Assembly (NCBI RefSeq): GCF_000705555.1 | Contig: NZ_JMQN01000018.1 | Span: 1-64,000, forward strand | Source: Marinobacterium lacunae | GTDB taxonomy: Bacteria > Pseudomonadota > Gammaproteobacteria > Pseudomonadales > Balneatricaceae | Length of the DNA: 64,000 nt | Reading direction: 5' to 3' | Shown here: piece after piece, positions 10,601 to 19,454 of the stretch | How positions within the stretch are numbered: position 1 is the stretch's first letter | How the letters are laid out: every line of letters begins with the position of its first letter | Notes under the pieces: model-generated | Told to the model about the DNA's origin: nothing | Database searches by the model: none | The model's input: the letters and a program-made list of their open reading frames with translations, nothing else | Position numbers and translations under genes: made by a program

Positions 10601-11527
10601 ATGGGTAAACTGGCCCTCGTAGCAAAGATCACCCACGTCCCCTCCATGTACCTGTCCGAGCTGGACGGGCCACAGAAAGGGTTCCGTCAGGCGGCCATCG
10701 ACGGCCATATCGAGATCGGCAAGCGCTGCCGCGAACTCGGCGTCGATACCATCGTTGTGTTCGATACCCATTGGCTGGTTAACGCCGGTTACCACATCAA
10801 CTGCGCACAGCACTGGGCCGGTAACTACACCAGCAACGAACTGCCCCACTTTATCTCCAACATGGCGTTCGAGTATGACGGCAACCCGGAACTTGGCCGC
10901 ATACTGGCCGCCGAGTGCAACGCTCAGGGTGTGGATACCCTTGCTCACGATGCCACCACGCTGGACCCTGAGTACGGCACGCTGGTACCCATGCGTTATA
11001 TGAACGAAGACCGCCACTTCAAGGTGATCTCGGTTTCAGCCATGTGCACCGTGCACTACCTCAACGATTCTGCTCGCCTCGGCTGGGCCATGCGCGAGGC
11101 GATCGAGAAACACTACGACGGCACCGTCGCTTTCTTCGCCAGCGGCTCGCTCTCCCACCGCTTCGCCCAGAACGGACTGGCACCGGAGTACGCCACCAAG
11201 GTCTGGAGTCCCTTCCTCGAGACACTGGATAAAGAGGTGGTCGAGATGTGGAAGCGCGGCGATTGGAAAACCTTCTGCGAGATGCTGCCTGAGTACGCGG
11301 TCAAGGGCCACGGCGAGGGCTTCATGCACGATACCGCGATGATGCTCGGCGCGCTGGGCTGGTCCGAGTACGAAGGGCAAGCTGAGATCCTGACCCCCTA
11401 CTTCGGCAGTTCCGGCACCGGCCAGATCAACTGCGTGTTCCCGGTCACACCGCAAACCGGCAACGCCGTACCCGGCCCGCAGGCATCGGTGGAAGCAGGC
11501 TTCGCACCGGGCGCCAGCCGCGTCTGA
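10601..11527 (+). CDS. hpaD: 3,4-dihydroxyphenylacetate (homoprotocatechuate) 2,3-dioxygenase, LigB-type
   Basis: A 308-residue class III extradiol dioxygenase. It begins MGKLALVAKITHVPSMY, a HpaD hallmark whose His is a metal ligand, and has a second conserved His in VFDTHW. HRF and HGEGFMHDTAMM-type segments appear in the C-half. It cleaves the ring of homoprotocatechuate next to the hydroxyls using non-haem Fe(II). With the two upstream genes it gives 4-HPA -> homoprotocatechuate -> ring-cleaved semialdehyde. The later enzymes (HpaE, F, G, H, I) are not in this window, so they must lie elsewhere if the pathway is complete. AAGAGG precedes the ATG. Confidence 0.88.
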   Translation: MGKLALVAKITHVPSMYLSELDGPQKGFRQAAIDGHIEIGKRCRELGVDTIVVFDTHWLVNAGYHINCAQHWAGNYTSNELPHFISNMAFEYDGNPELGRILAAECNAQGVDTLAHDATTLDPEYGTLVPMRYMNEDRHFKVISVSAMCTVHYLNDSARLGWAMREAIEKHYDGTVAFFASGSLSHRFAQNGLAPEYATKVWSPFLETLDKEVVEMWKRGDWKTFCEMLPEYAVKGHGEGFMHDTAMMLGALGWSEYEGQAEILTPYFGSSGTGQINCVFPVTPQTGNAVPGPQASVEAGFAPGASRV

Positions 11528-11832
11528 CGTTAGCCCTTGTTTTGCTGGTATTAGTACGGCTGACGGCACCGGTGGTGCCGTCAATCAGTTTCACATCGAG
11601 TGCGGCTTTCAACTAAGCCCTCCACTCGGCTTGCCCTCCCCCCATCGTCGGTTCAGGCTCAATCAGAGCCGGAGCCGACGGTGTGTCAACAACGCCCCTG
11701 CGCGCGGTTTTGGGTATACTCCGGTGCAATCCAATGGCCCGATAAGGCCTGAAACCCTCAATCACGCCCGGCTGAAGCAGGCGAACACCAGCAATCCCCG
11801 GCCGGGAACAGGCAGTTGATAGGACAGGTGAA
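11528..11832. other. Gene-free stretch with a terminator-like hairpin
   Basis: About 305 bases between hpaD and folX. A perfect 10-bp hairpin TGACGGCACC-GGT-GGTGCCGTCA at 11561-11583 probably ends the aromatic operon, though no T-run follows. The remainder must hold the folX promoter, but I recognise no clear -35/-10 pair. Confidence 0.5.
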
Positions 11833-12207
11833 ATGAATCTAGCTGAGCCAGGACAGGCGACGATCAGGATCAAGAATCTGCGCTTGCGTACCTTCATCGG
11901 CATCAACGACGAAGAGAAGCAGAAACAGCAGGATGTGATCATCAACGTGTTGATGCGCTACCGCGTGGATCCGGCCATCGAGCACAACGACATCGATCAT
12001 GCGCTGAACTACCGCACCATCAACAAGGCGATCATCAGCCATGTGGAAGACGGCCATTTCCTGCTGCTGGAAAAGCTGGTCAGCGAGGTGCTGGAGATTG
12101 TCATGCGCGATCCCAAGGTGTGCCATGCCCAGGTCGAGATCGACAAACCCCACGCCCTGCGCTTTGCCGACTCGGTTTCCATCACCCTGTGCGCCGAGCG
12201 CGATTGA
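11833..12207 (+). CDS. folX: Dihydroneopterin triphosphate 2'-epimerase
   Basis: A 124-residue FolB/FolX-family T-fold protein. It reads IRIKNLRLRTFIGINDEEK at the N-terminus, the FolX form of the FolB motif, and has a C-terminal VEIDKPHALRFADSV segment. FolX converts dihydroneopterin triphosphate to the monapterin epimer in tetrahydromonapterin synthesis. It is followed by a CYTH-domain gene and folM, which supports FolX rather than the folate aldolase FolB. A GGACAGGTG ribosome site is close to the ATG. Confidence 0.88.
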   Translation: MNLAEPGQATIRIKNLRLRTFIGINDEEKQKQQDVIINVLMRYRVDPAIEHNDIDHALNYRTINKAIISHVEDGHFLLLEKLVSEVLEIVMRDPKVCHAQVEIDKPHALRFADSVSITLCAERD

Positions 12208-12219
12208 GCGGATCACACC

Positions 12220-13311
12220 GTGAATACGCACGTCAGACTGACCGAAACCGAGATCAAGCTGCGCCTTGACCCTAAACTGAGCGAACAGGTACTCCGCCAT
12301 CCGCAGGTGTTGCAGCGGCTACAGGGCAACTGGCAGCACTGCGAGCTGTTCAACCAGTATTACGATACGCCCGAGCTGTCGCTCGATTCGAAGGCTTTAG
12401 CGCTGCGCCTTCGCCGCGACGGCGATCAGGTGATCCAGACGCTCAAGGGGCGCGGCCAGAGCGTTGCCGGCCTATCCGTACGCAACGAGTGGGACTGGTA
12501 TCTCGATACCGAACATCTGGCCACCGAACTACTCCAGCAGCCGGGTCTGCCGACTGCGCTGGCATCTCTGGATACCCAACGGCTGCAACCACTGTTTCGC
12601 ACCGACTTCCATCGCCGCAAGGCGTGCCTGCGCTGGCAGCGTGGTACAGACACCGTTGAGGTAGAACTGGCGCTGGATTTCGGTGAGGTGGTCAGTGCCG
12701 ACAAACGCGAACCGCTGTCCGAACTGGAATTGGAACTGCGCTCGGGTCCGCCCGAAGCGTTGATGGAACTGGCGGTATCGCTGAGCGAAACGCTGCCGCT
12801 GTTGCCCTGGGACAGCGCCAAGGCCGAGCGCGGTTTCCGGCTGATCGACCCGACACGTGTACCGGCGCTGCCGCCCATCGGCGGATGGACGCTGGACACC
12901 TCAATAAACGCCATACTGGCGCGGCTTACACAGTGCCTGATCGCCCGCGCTGTATGCTGGAGCGAGCGGCTCTACCTTAACGATGCCGCCGCACCCCAGG
13001 GAATTAAAGACACACTGCGCCTGATGATCAGCGTACTGGAGGGGCAGCCACAACCGACGGGCTTGTCGATGCACCTGATACCCCGGTTGGCATCACTGAT
13101 TGACGACATCGCTGATACTCCGGATGCGGTGCGCACGCTGATCAGCACCCGGGGCAACTGGGGCTGGCTGATACTGAGCCTCTCCAGCGCCTCAGCGAAA
13201 CTGGCAGCCCAGGCTGGCCCCGCTTTCACTGACTGGAAACAGGCCGCTGCGACAGATTCCGGCGCGGTTCAGGCGCTGATAACGCTTATCGAGGAGAGGG
13301 CCGGTGACTAA
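12220..13311 (+). CDS. CYTH-domain inorganic triphosphatase (YgiF-like)
   Basis: A 363-residue protein beginning at GTG. The N-terminal 205 residues or so are a CYTH domain: the signature ExExK reads ETEIKLR, followed by YYDTPELSL, LALRLRRDGD, QTLKGRG, WDWYL and EVELALDFG. CYTH enzymes hydrolyse triphosphates with divalent metal. The remaining 150 residues are helical, shorter than the CHAD domain of E. coli YgiF, and I do not recognise them. The gene overlaps folM by 8 bases and sits 12 bases after folX. A role in removing the triphosphate from dihydromonapterin triphosphate is possible but speculative. Confidence 0.8.
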   Translation: MNTHVRLTETEIKLRLDPKLSEQVLRHPQVLQRLQGNWQHCELFNQYYDTPELSLDSKALALRLRRDGDQVIQTLKGRGQSVAGLSVRNEWDWYLDTEHLATELLQQPGLPTALASLDTQRLQPLFRTDFHRRKACLRWQRGTDTVEVELALDFGEVVSADKREPLSELELELRSGPPEALMELAVSLSETLPLLPWDSAKAERGFRLIDPTRVPALPPIGGWTLDTSINAILARLTQCLIARAVCWSERLYLNDAAAPQGIKDTLRLMISVLEGQPQPTGLSMHLIPRLASLIDDIADTPDAVRTLISTRGNWGWLILSLSSASAKLAAQAGPAFTDWKQAAATDSGAVQALITLIEERAGD

Positions 13312-13999
13312 GCCCAGCATACTGATTACAGGCGGTGCCCAGCGTATCGGACTGCACTGCGCCCGCAGGCTTGTGGATGATGGCTACCCCGTGATCATCA
13401 CCTGCCGTACCCAACGAGCGGAATGGACTGAGCACCCGCTCGATGGAATCGAGGTGATCGAGGCTGACTTCTCCACCTGCGCCGGTGTGCAGGCGTTGAT
13501 CGATCAACTCAATGACCGGGAGATTCGGCTTAGGGCACTTATCCACAACGCCTCGGTCTGGATGGGCGATGACGACAGCGGTGAGGCCTTTCAGCAGATG
13601 TTTGCCGTGCATATGCAGACACCCTATCTGCTCAATCAGGCGGCGCGGCGCTGGTTCGAACCGGGGCAGCCGGCCGATATCATCCACATGACCGATTACG
13701 TGGCCCAGCGCGGTGCCCGCCATATGGCGTATGCCGCCACCAAGGCGGGGCTGGAAAGCCTGACGCTGTCGTTTGCCAGCCAGCTTGCCCCTGCGATTAA
13801 GGTCAACAGCATTGCCCCTTCGCTGATCATGTTCAACGACGAGGACGACCCCGAATACCGCGCCAAGGCGCTGGCCAAATCGGCATTGGGTATCGAGCCC
13901 GGGCCGGATGTGGTTTATCAGGCGGTGCGCTACCTGCTGGATAACCCCTACGTCACCGGCACCTGCATGGAGCTCAACGGTGGCCGCAATCTGCGCTGA
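13304..13999 (+). CDS. folM: Dihydromonapterin reductase
   Basis: A 231-residue short-chain dehydrogenase of FolM length, starting at GTG. The nucleotide motif reads ITGGAQRIGLHCARRL, a FolM-typical variant of TGxxxGxG. The catalytic YxxxK is YAATK, and the C-terminus VTGTCMELNGGRNLR matches the FolM ending. It reduces dihydromonapterin to tetrahydromonapterin with NADPH. In gammaproteobacteria that cofactor can serve phenylalanine hydroxylase, which fits an organism that degrades aromatic amino-acid products, but no phenylalanine hydroxylase gene is in view. Confidence 0.88.
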   Translation: MTKPSILITGGAQRIGLHCARRLVDDGYPVIITCRTQRAEWTEHPLDGIEVIEADFSTCAGVQALIDQLNDREIRLRALIHNASVWMGDDDSGEAFQQMFAVHMQTPYLLNQAARRWFEPGQPADIIHMTDYVAQRGARHMAYAATKAGLESLTLSFASQLAPAIKVNSIAPSLIMFNDEDDPEYRAKALAKSALGIEPGPDVVYQAVRYLLDNPYVTGTCMELNGGRNLR

Positions 14000-14009
14000 G
14001 TGGCGACAC

Positions 14010-16157
14010 TCAGCCGAAGAAGTCGCGTTTGACCACGCCGTTTCGGCTCCACTCGTCGAGCGTTGACGCCACCTGCTCCGGCGACAGACCAGCATCGCTC
14101 AGGATGCGCCTGAGCGCCTGATCAAAACTGTACCCCAGTGTAGAGGCGCGCCCGCAGGCATAGAGTCTACCGCCCTGAAACAGCCACTCCAGCAGCTGTT
14201 CTCCGCGCTCAACCAGACGCTCGGTGACGTACCGCTGACGTTCGCCGTCACGGGAGAACAGGGTATCGATCTGCTGAATCACCCCGGCCTCGACCTGACG
14301 CTGCAGGTAATCGCGGTAGAAATAGTCCTGCTCGCGGTAGCGGTTGCCGAACACCAGCCAGATCGGCCCGCGGTTGGGACCGGCGGCTGCACGCTGCTCG
14401 ATAAAGCCAAGGAATGGCGCGATGCCGCAACCGGTCGCGACCAGCACCACCGGCGTGCTTTCATCCTCCGGCGGGTTGAATCCCGGGTGGTGACGAATGC
14501 TCACGGCATGCTCACTACCTGGCTGCCAGTTCAGACAAACCTCACTGCTGCCACGGCCAAGCTGCTCCTGCCCCTGATCATCGACGTAGCGCAGCAAGCC
14601 CACCGTCAGCTGTATCTCGCCGGGCGTAACCTGCGAGCTGGAACCGATGGAGTAGAGTCGCTCGCCGCCCTCGGCCAGCTTCACGCTGAGCAGATCGCCG
14701 GGGCTGAAGCTTAGATGCTCGGGCACCGAGAGCCGTATCGCGTAGCTCTCGCCGCCATCATTGCCCTGCTCCAGCCGGCTGCGCTCGATCAGTGTCGCGG
14801 TACAGGCCTCACAGCCACCGCCATCCGGTATCACCACCAGTGACAGCCCTATTACCGGGCTCAACGTACTGAGCCACTGCTGCCAATACTCGGCCGGGTC
14901 GCCATCTGCCTCCACCGGTTCGGTGAGTTCGAGGGCTCCGCACTCAAGCAGAATATCCCTGACCTGATGCCCACCGCCGCAGAAGTGGCTATAGCCACGA
15001 TCACCCAGCGCCAGCAGGCTAAAGCGCACCTCTGACATATCCTCACCGCGCAGGGTATCGGCCCAGCCCCGCAGGCTGTCGGGCGTATCGCCCTCACCGG
15101 TTGTCGATACCAGCAGCAGAATCTGTCGATACGCAGCGAGATCTGCCGCCCCCAGATTACCCAGTGGCATCAGATCGACCTTTTCACCGGCCTGCTGCAA
15201 CAGCTGACGTGTATCCTGCGCCAGCGCCAGTGCTCGACCGGTCTGGCTGGCAAAGGCGACCAACGTGGTCGCCTCACGCTCACGCAGTTGCAGCTGATTA
15301 CCGCGTGTGCGCCGAATCCAGCTAAGCGCACCGGTCAACGTCAAACCAACCAGCACCAAACCGCCAATAGCGTTCAGACTGCCGGACCAGGCCCCTGCCC
15401 AGGTGCCTTCGTGCAGCTCTTTCGGCCAGTAGGGCTCATCGCTTAGCGGCGTGATTGCATCGGCGGTAACCACCAGACGTCCCTCGGCCAGTGTCACCAG
15501 CATGCTGCCGCCCTTGAAGCCGCGGATCGCCACCAGATGCTCCCCACCCGGATACTCGCTCACGCGTGCTAACGCCTGCTGCATATCCACGCGTCCACCA
15601 CCGGGCTTTATCGGCAGCTCGGGCGCGCCGATATGCAGGGTCATCAACACCGCGGTAAAGGGGATCAGAATCAGCAGCGGCAACAACCCCCACGCCAGCA
15701 TCTGGTGCCAGCCGATCAGAGTGTTGCGGATACGCGGCAGGCCAAGAAATACACCGGCCAGAATTACGCCAAGCATCAGGTAGGTCAGTGTCTGGGTGAG
15801 CCAGTCGGCCCTTAGCAACAGGCTCTTGTGCAGGTTCTGCACAGTGCCGAAAAAGCTTTGCAGTGGATCGCTGCCATCGCCGATTAGGGCGCCGCTATCA
15901 AGCGCGTAGTCACCGACACCACTGACACGCACGCTGTTTTCGTCCAGTGTCTGGATGTCGCGGATTGCGTTGCCGGGCAGACGCTCGACCAGTGCAGCCA
16001 CCTGTTCGGTAGGCACAGAATAAACGCTGGCTGAGCTGCCAAGGTCAGCCAGAATAGGCCTAAACGCCAGAATCACGCCGGTAAGGGTAATCAACAGAAA
16101 CAGCGGCGTTGCGATGAGCGCAATCCAGCGGTGAAGGGTTAAGAGTGAGCGGCGCAT
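14010..16157 (-). CDS. PepSY-domain membrane flavoprotein reductase (PepSY - flavodoxin - FAD/NADPH reductase)
   Basis: A 715-residue fusion from the ATG at 16157 (GGGAG six bases upstream; an earlier in-frame ATG has no ribosome site). The N-terminal 320 residues are a PepSY-associated membrane domain: helix 1 LHRWIALIATPLFLLITLTGV, further helices near 115-190, and one near 280. A flavodoxin-like domain follows (VAFASQTGRALALAQ; LALGDRGYSHFCGGG), then a sulphite-reductase-type FAD/NADPH domain (RLYSIGSSS; GCGIAPFLGFIEQR; YACGRASTLGYSFDQAL). It would pass electrons from NADPH across the inner membrane, as in ferric-siderophore reductases. No iron transport genes are adjacent, so the acceptor is unknown. 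Confidence 0.87.
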   Translation of the reverse strand: MRRSLLTLHRWIALIATPLFLLITLTGVILAFRPILADLGSSASVYSVPTEQVAALVERLPGNAIRDIQTLDENSVRVSGVGDYALDSGALIGDGSDPLQSFFGTVQNLHKSLLLRADWLTQTLTYLMLGVILAGVFLGLPRIRNTLIGWHQMLAWGLLPLLILIPFTAVLMTLHIGAPELPIKPGGGRVDMQQALARVSEYPGGEHLVAIRGFKGGSMLVTLAEGRLVVTADAITPLSDEPYWPKELHEGTWAGAWSGSLNAIGGLVLVGLTLTGALSWIRRTRGNQLQLREREATTLVAFASQTGRALALAQDTRQLLQQAGEKVDLMPLGNLGAADLAAYRQILLLVSTTGEGDTPDSLRGWADTLRGEDMSEVRFSLLALGDRGYSHFCGGGHQVRDILLECGALELTEPVEADGDPAEYWQQWLSTLSPVIGLSLVVIPDGGGCEACTATLIERSRLEQGNDGGESYAIRLSVPEHLSFSPGDLLSVKLAEGGERLYSIGSSSQVTPGEIQLTVGLLRYVDDQGQEQLGRGSSEVCLNWQPGSEHAVSIRHHPGFNPPEDESTPVVLVATGCGIAPFLGFIEQRAAAGPNRGPIWLVFGNRYREQDYFYRDYLQRQVEAGVIQQIDTLFSRDGERQRYVTERLVERGEQLLEWLFQGGRLYACGRASTLGYSFDQALRRILSDAGLSPEQVASTLDEWSRNGVVKRDFFG

Positions 16158-16363
16158 AGTGTACTCCCTGCCATCGGGCAGAATGGTTTCGGCTTCCTTT
16201 GCCACCATGCTAGCAACCGCCCTGCGCAGAGTCGTGCCAATAATCGCAAGGAATAATTAAGAAATGTTAAGCGCCCGATAAGCCGTTACGCTCTGGTCGA
16301 ATCCTTCGATCTATGTGATGCTGAACGGCCATTTGCAGTCGTTACACGGACAGGTACTTTTCG

Positions 16364-17137
16364 ATGATCGATATTCATGAGGTCAGTGTTTTCCAACAGC
16401 AGACCAAGGTTTTCGAGCGCTTCTCCCTCAAGGTCGAACAGGGCGAGCATGTGGCCATTCTCGGCCCAAACGGCGCGGGCAAGAGCACCCTGCTGAAACT
16501 GATCAGCCGTGAGCTGTACCCGGTGGAACGCGAGGGCAGCTATGTGCGTCTTTACGGAAACGAGCGGGTCAACCTCTGGGATCTGCGCAGCCGCATTGGA
16601 TTTGTCTCCCACGATCTGCAGGAAGACTACACCCCCTACACCACGGCGCTGGATGTGATCCTGTCGGGCTTTTTCGGCGCTGTCGGTCGCCACGACCATC
16701 TGCAGGCCAGCACAGAGCAAACGGCAAAGGCACAGGCATTGATGGAGCGCCTGGGCATGACCGAATACAGCACCACCATGTTCCAGCGTCTCTCCACCGG
16801 CCAGAAGCGCCGCCTGCTGCTGGCCCGTGCACTGGTACACGAACCCGAGGCGCTGATTCTCGATGAACCCTCCAACGGACTGGACATGGGTGCAAGCCTT
16901 AAGATGCTGACACTGCTGCGCAGTTTCTGCGGCAAGGGGCGCTCGATGATGATCGCCACTCACCATGTGGACGAGATCATCCCCGAGATCGAACGGGTGG
17001 TGCTGATCAAGTCAGGTCAGGTGGTGGCCGACGGCCCCAAGGCAGAGATTCTGACCACTCAAAACCTTTCCAACCTGTACCAGACCGACCTAAGCATCAG
17101 CACGCAGGACGGCTGGTATCGCTGCTGGCACCGCTGA
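16364..17137 (+). CDS. Stand-alone ABC transporter ATP-binding protein
   Basis: A 257-residue single ATPase domain. Walker A is GPNGAGKST (about 34-42), the signature is LSTGQKRR, Walker B is ALILDEPSNGLDM and the switch histidine lies in ATHHVDE. No permease or binding protein is next to it. The body resembles the ATPases of the molybdate/ModF-like and iron-chelate groups, without a decisive match. It could partner with distant permeases or act as a soluble ABC protein. Confidence 0.82.
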   Translation: MIDIHEVSVFQQQTKVFERFSLKVEQGEHVAILGPNGAGKSTLLKLISRELYPVEREGSYVRLYGNERVNLWDLRSRIGFVSHDLQEDYTPYTTALDVILSGFFGAVGRHDHLQASTEQTAKAQALMERLGMTEYSTTMFQRLSTGQKRRLLLARALVHEPEALILDEPSNGLDMGASLKMLTLLRSFCGKGRSMMIATHHVDEIIPEIERVVLIKSGQVVADGPKAEILTTQNLSNLYQTDLSISTQDGWYRCWHR

Positions 17138-17308
17138 TCAGCTCTTGTCGAGCGCGTTGGCCCGATCGCCACGTTCAGATCCTCGGGGTCAGGCGAAGTC
17201 ATCGATCGAAAGTGATGAGAAGAAGCATTGTTTTGATGCCATAAAAAACGAACAATAAATTCTCAACAGACTTATCGTTTCGATTTCAGAACAAACAAAG
17301 AGGTGCCG

Positions 17309-18205
17309 ATGCGCTGGAACATAGATGATGTGCCGATCTATCTTGCGATCATCGACCACAAGGGCGTCTCCGCCGCCGCGCAGGTGCTGGGCACCTCCAA
17401 GTCCACCGTCAGCAAGGCGCTTAGCCGTCTTGAAGAGGCGCTGGGCGTGCGCCTTATCGAGCGCAACTCGCGCAACCTGCGTATCACCAGCGAGGGCGAA
17501 GTGTTTTACCGTCACGCCTCTCTGATCATGGAGCAGGTCAGGGAAACCGATGCTGTCATGGCCGGCATGACCAGCGAGCCGCGCGGCAAGCTGGTGGTGG
17601 CGCTGCCGATGGCGTTTGCGCGCGAGATCGTCGCCCCACATCTGGGGCACTTTCATACGCTCTATCCCGAGGTGGATGTGGAGATCATCATCACCAGCCG
17701 TCCGGTGGATATCATCCGTAACCAGATCGATCTGGCGGTGGTGGTCGGCGCCCTGAACGACTCGGAGCTGGTGGCCAAGACACTCTACGAGAGCCGTCTG
17801 CTCTGGGTGACCAGTCCCGAGTACGCCGCCCGCCATGATCTGGGCCACAGTGCCGAGGCGCTGCTCAGTCATGTGCATATCTGCGAGCAGCGCTATGGCA
17901 TCCCCCACTTCCAGATAAAGCTAGAGGGCAGCAAGGCATCGCTGGATCTGAGCAAGGGCGTGATGCATGTAAACGACCCGCTCTCGGTACGCGAGGCGGT
18001 TATCAACGGCTGTGGTGTAACGATGCTGCCGGGACAGTACTGCAAGCGTAATCTGGCCGACGGTTCCCTGGTCGAGGTATTCCAGCACATCAGCATCGAA
18101 ACCATTACCGCCAAGCTCTCGGCGATCTACCCGGGCAGACGCCTGCTACCGAGCAAGACCCGGGCGTTTCTGGATTTCCTGAGCGATATCTGTGAGCAGC
18201 TCTAG
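17309..18205 (+). CDS. LysR-family transcriptional regulator
   Basis: A 298-residue regulator. The winged helix-turn-helix is at about 5-62 (GVSAAAQVLGTSKSTVSKALSRLEEALGVRLIERNSR) and a LysR substrate-binding domain follows from about 90 (GKLVVALPMAFAREIVAPHL; DLAVVVGALNDSELV). The ATG at 17309 is chosen over the GTG two codons before because AGAGGTG lies at the right distance. Its neighbour across a shared hairpin is a TRAP binding-protein gene in the opposite direction, which it may control. Confidence 0.9.
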   Translation: MRWNIDDVPIYLAIIDHKGVSAAAQVLGTSKSTVSKALSRLEEALGVRLIERNSRNLRITSEGEVFYRHASLIMEQVRETDAVMAGMTSEPRGKLVVALPMAFAREIVAPHLGHFHTLYPEVDVEIIITSRPVDIIRNQIDLAVVVGALNDSELVAKTLYESRLLWVTSPEYAARHDLGHSAEALLSHVHICEQRYGIPHFQIKLEGSKASLDLSKGVMHVNDPLSVREAVINGCGVTMLPGQYCKRNLADGSLVEVFQHISIETITAKLSAIYPGRRLLPSKTRAFLDFLSDICEQL

Positions 18206-18211
18206 AAACGA

Positions 18212-18246
18212 CACAGCCGCCTCATCCTCACGGATGGGCGGCTGTG
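18212..18246. terminator. Shared hairpin between convergent genes
   Basis: CACAGCCGCC and GGCGGCTGTG form the outer stem, and CATCC/GGATG extend it inwards. It lies between the LysR gene stop and the convergent TRAP binding-protein gene. No T-run follows on either strand, so factor-independent termination is likely but not certain. Confidence 0.6.
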
Positions 18247-18265
18247 GAGGTATGTCAGTAATGGC

Positions 18266-19288
18266 TTACTGGCACTGATCGGAAAGTTCCAGCGTGCGGG
18301 CATACACCTTGCGTGCAGGCAGGCCCTTGTCTTCCAGCTCCTGAATATAACTTTCGGTGGCTTCATCCAGCACCGGCTTCCACGCCGGGTTCTGAGCACC
18401 GCCCTCGATGGTCACGATGGTCTGCCCGGCCGCCAGTGCATCTTCGCGCCCAGCTTTATCCAACGCATCGAACACCTCACCGGCCTTCTTCGACCATGTC
18501 ATGCCCGAAGCATCGTCGATCACCTTTTTCAGGTCATCCGGCAGGCCGTCATAGACACGTTTGTTCATGGTCATGGTGAACGCCAGACTGTACAGACCGC
18601 CCACCTCGGTGTGGGTGGTGGTCAGCTCGTTGAGGCGGAACACCTTTGCGCCCTCCCAAGGCAGAGTCACGCCGTCGATCACGCCACGCTGCAGCGACTG
18701 GTAGGAATCCGGTGCCGGCATACCCACCGGCGCGGCATTCAGCCCCTCCAGCAGCTTTGCCACCACGGCGCTGGGGCGACGGATACGCAGGTTAGCCAGA
18801 TCAGACGGTTCGTTGATCGTCTTCTCTTTCATGTGGAAGTGGCCCTGACCGTGCGTAAACATAAACAGCGGATGGGTATCCTTGTACTCGCTATCGAGCA
18901 GGCCCTCTTCATAGAGGCTCTGCACAACACAGGAGCCCTGCTCGGCGCTCTTGACCACGCCCGGCAGCTCGACCAGCTGGGTCAGCGGAAAGCGGTTGGC
19001 GGTGTAGGCCTGAATGGTCGCGGTCATATCGGCGATGCCGTTCACCACGGCATCGTACTGGGCCGGCGGCTTCGACAACGTAGCACCGGGGTAGATCTGC
19101 ACGTCGATGCGCCCCTGAGAGGCCTCTTTCACCTGATCGGCCCAGGCCTGAAAGATCTCCTTATGCTGTGCCGATACCGACGGGAAGAAGTGCGACATAC
19201 GCAGGGTGACATCGGCCGCCTGGGCCTGAGCGGCCACCGACAGCGCGAGTGCTGCGCCAAGCGCGGCCTTTTTGAAGGCATTAGACAT
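18266..19288 (-). CDS. TRAP transporter solute-binding protein (DctP family), without adjacent permease
   Basis: A 340-residue DctP-type periplasmic protein. The start is the ATG at 19288 with GGAGA seven bases upstream; the open frame runs further but that part has no signal. Residues 1-24 are a signal peptide ending AQAQA. The mature part begins DVTLRMSHFFP and holds the conserved arginine segment NLRIRRPSAVVAKLLEG and PWEGAKVFRLNE. These proteins bind organic acids and hand them to a DctQM membrane pair. None adjoins it: a chemoreceptor gene lies upstream, then a separate full TRAP operon. The ligand is unknown. Confidence 0.88.
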   Translation of the reverse strand: MSNAFKKAALGAALALSVAAQAQAADVTLRMSHFFPSVSAQHKEIFQAWADQVKEASQGRIDVQIYPGATLSKPPAQYDAVVNGIADMTATIQAYTANRFPLTQLVELPGVVKSAEQGSCVVQSLYEEGLLDSEYKDTHPLFMFTHGQGHFHMKEKTINEPSDLANLRIRRPSAVVAKLLEGLNAAPVGMPAPDSYQSLQRGVIDGVTLPWEGAKVFRLNELTTTHTEVGGLYSLAFTMTMNKRVYDGLPDDLKKVIDDASGMTWSKKAGEVFDALDKAGREDALAAGQTIVTIEGGAQNPAWKPVLDEATESYIQELEDKGLPARKVYARTLELSDQCQ

Positions 19289-19454
19289 GTAGCGATCTCC
19301 AGTGCTCTTATTAATCTTTGGCGCAGGCGGGCAAAGACAGGGGCTGTCACCCGCACGGCGCGAACACACCGGATTATGTTGAGACACCCAACATTCAACA
19401 ATCGAACATGGATAAACGAATCGTTCTAAAAAGGAAACGATCAGCGCCGTCCGA

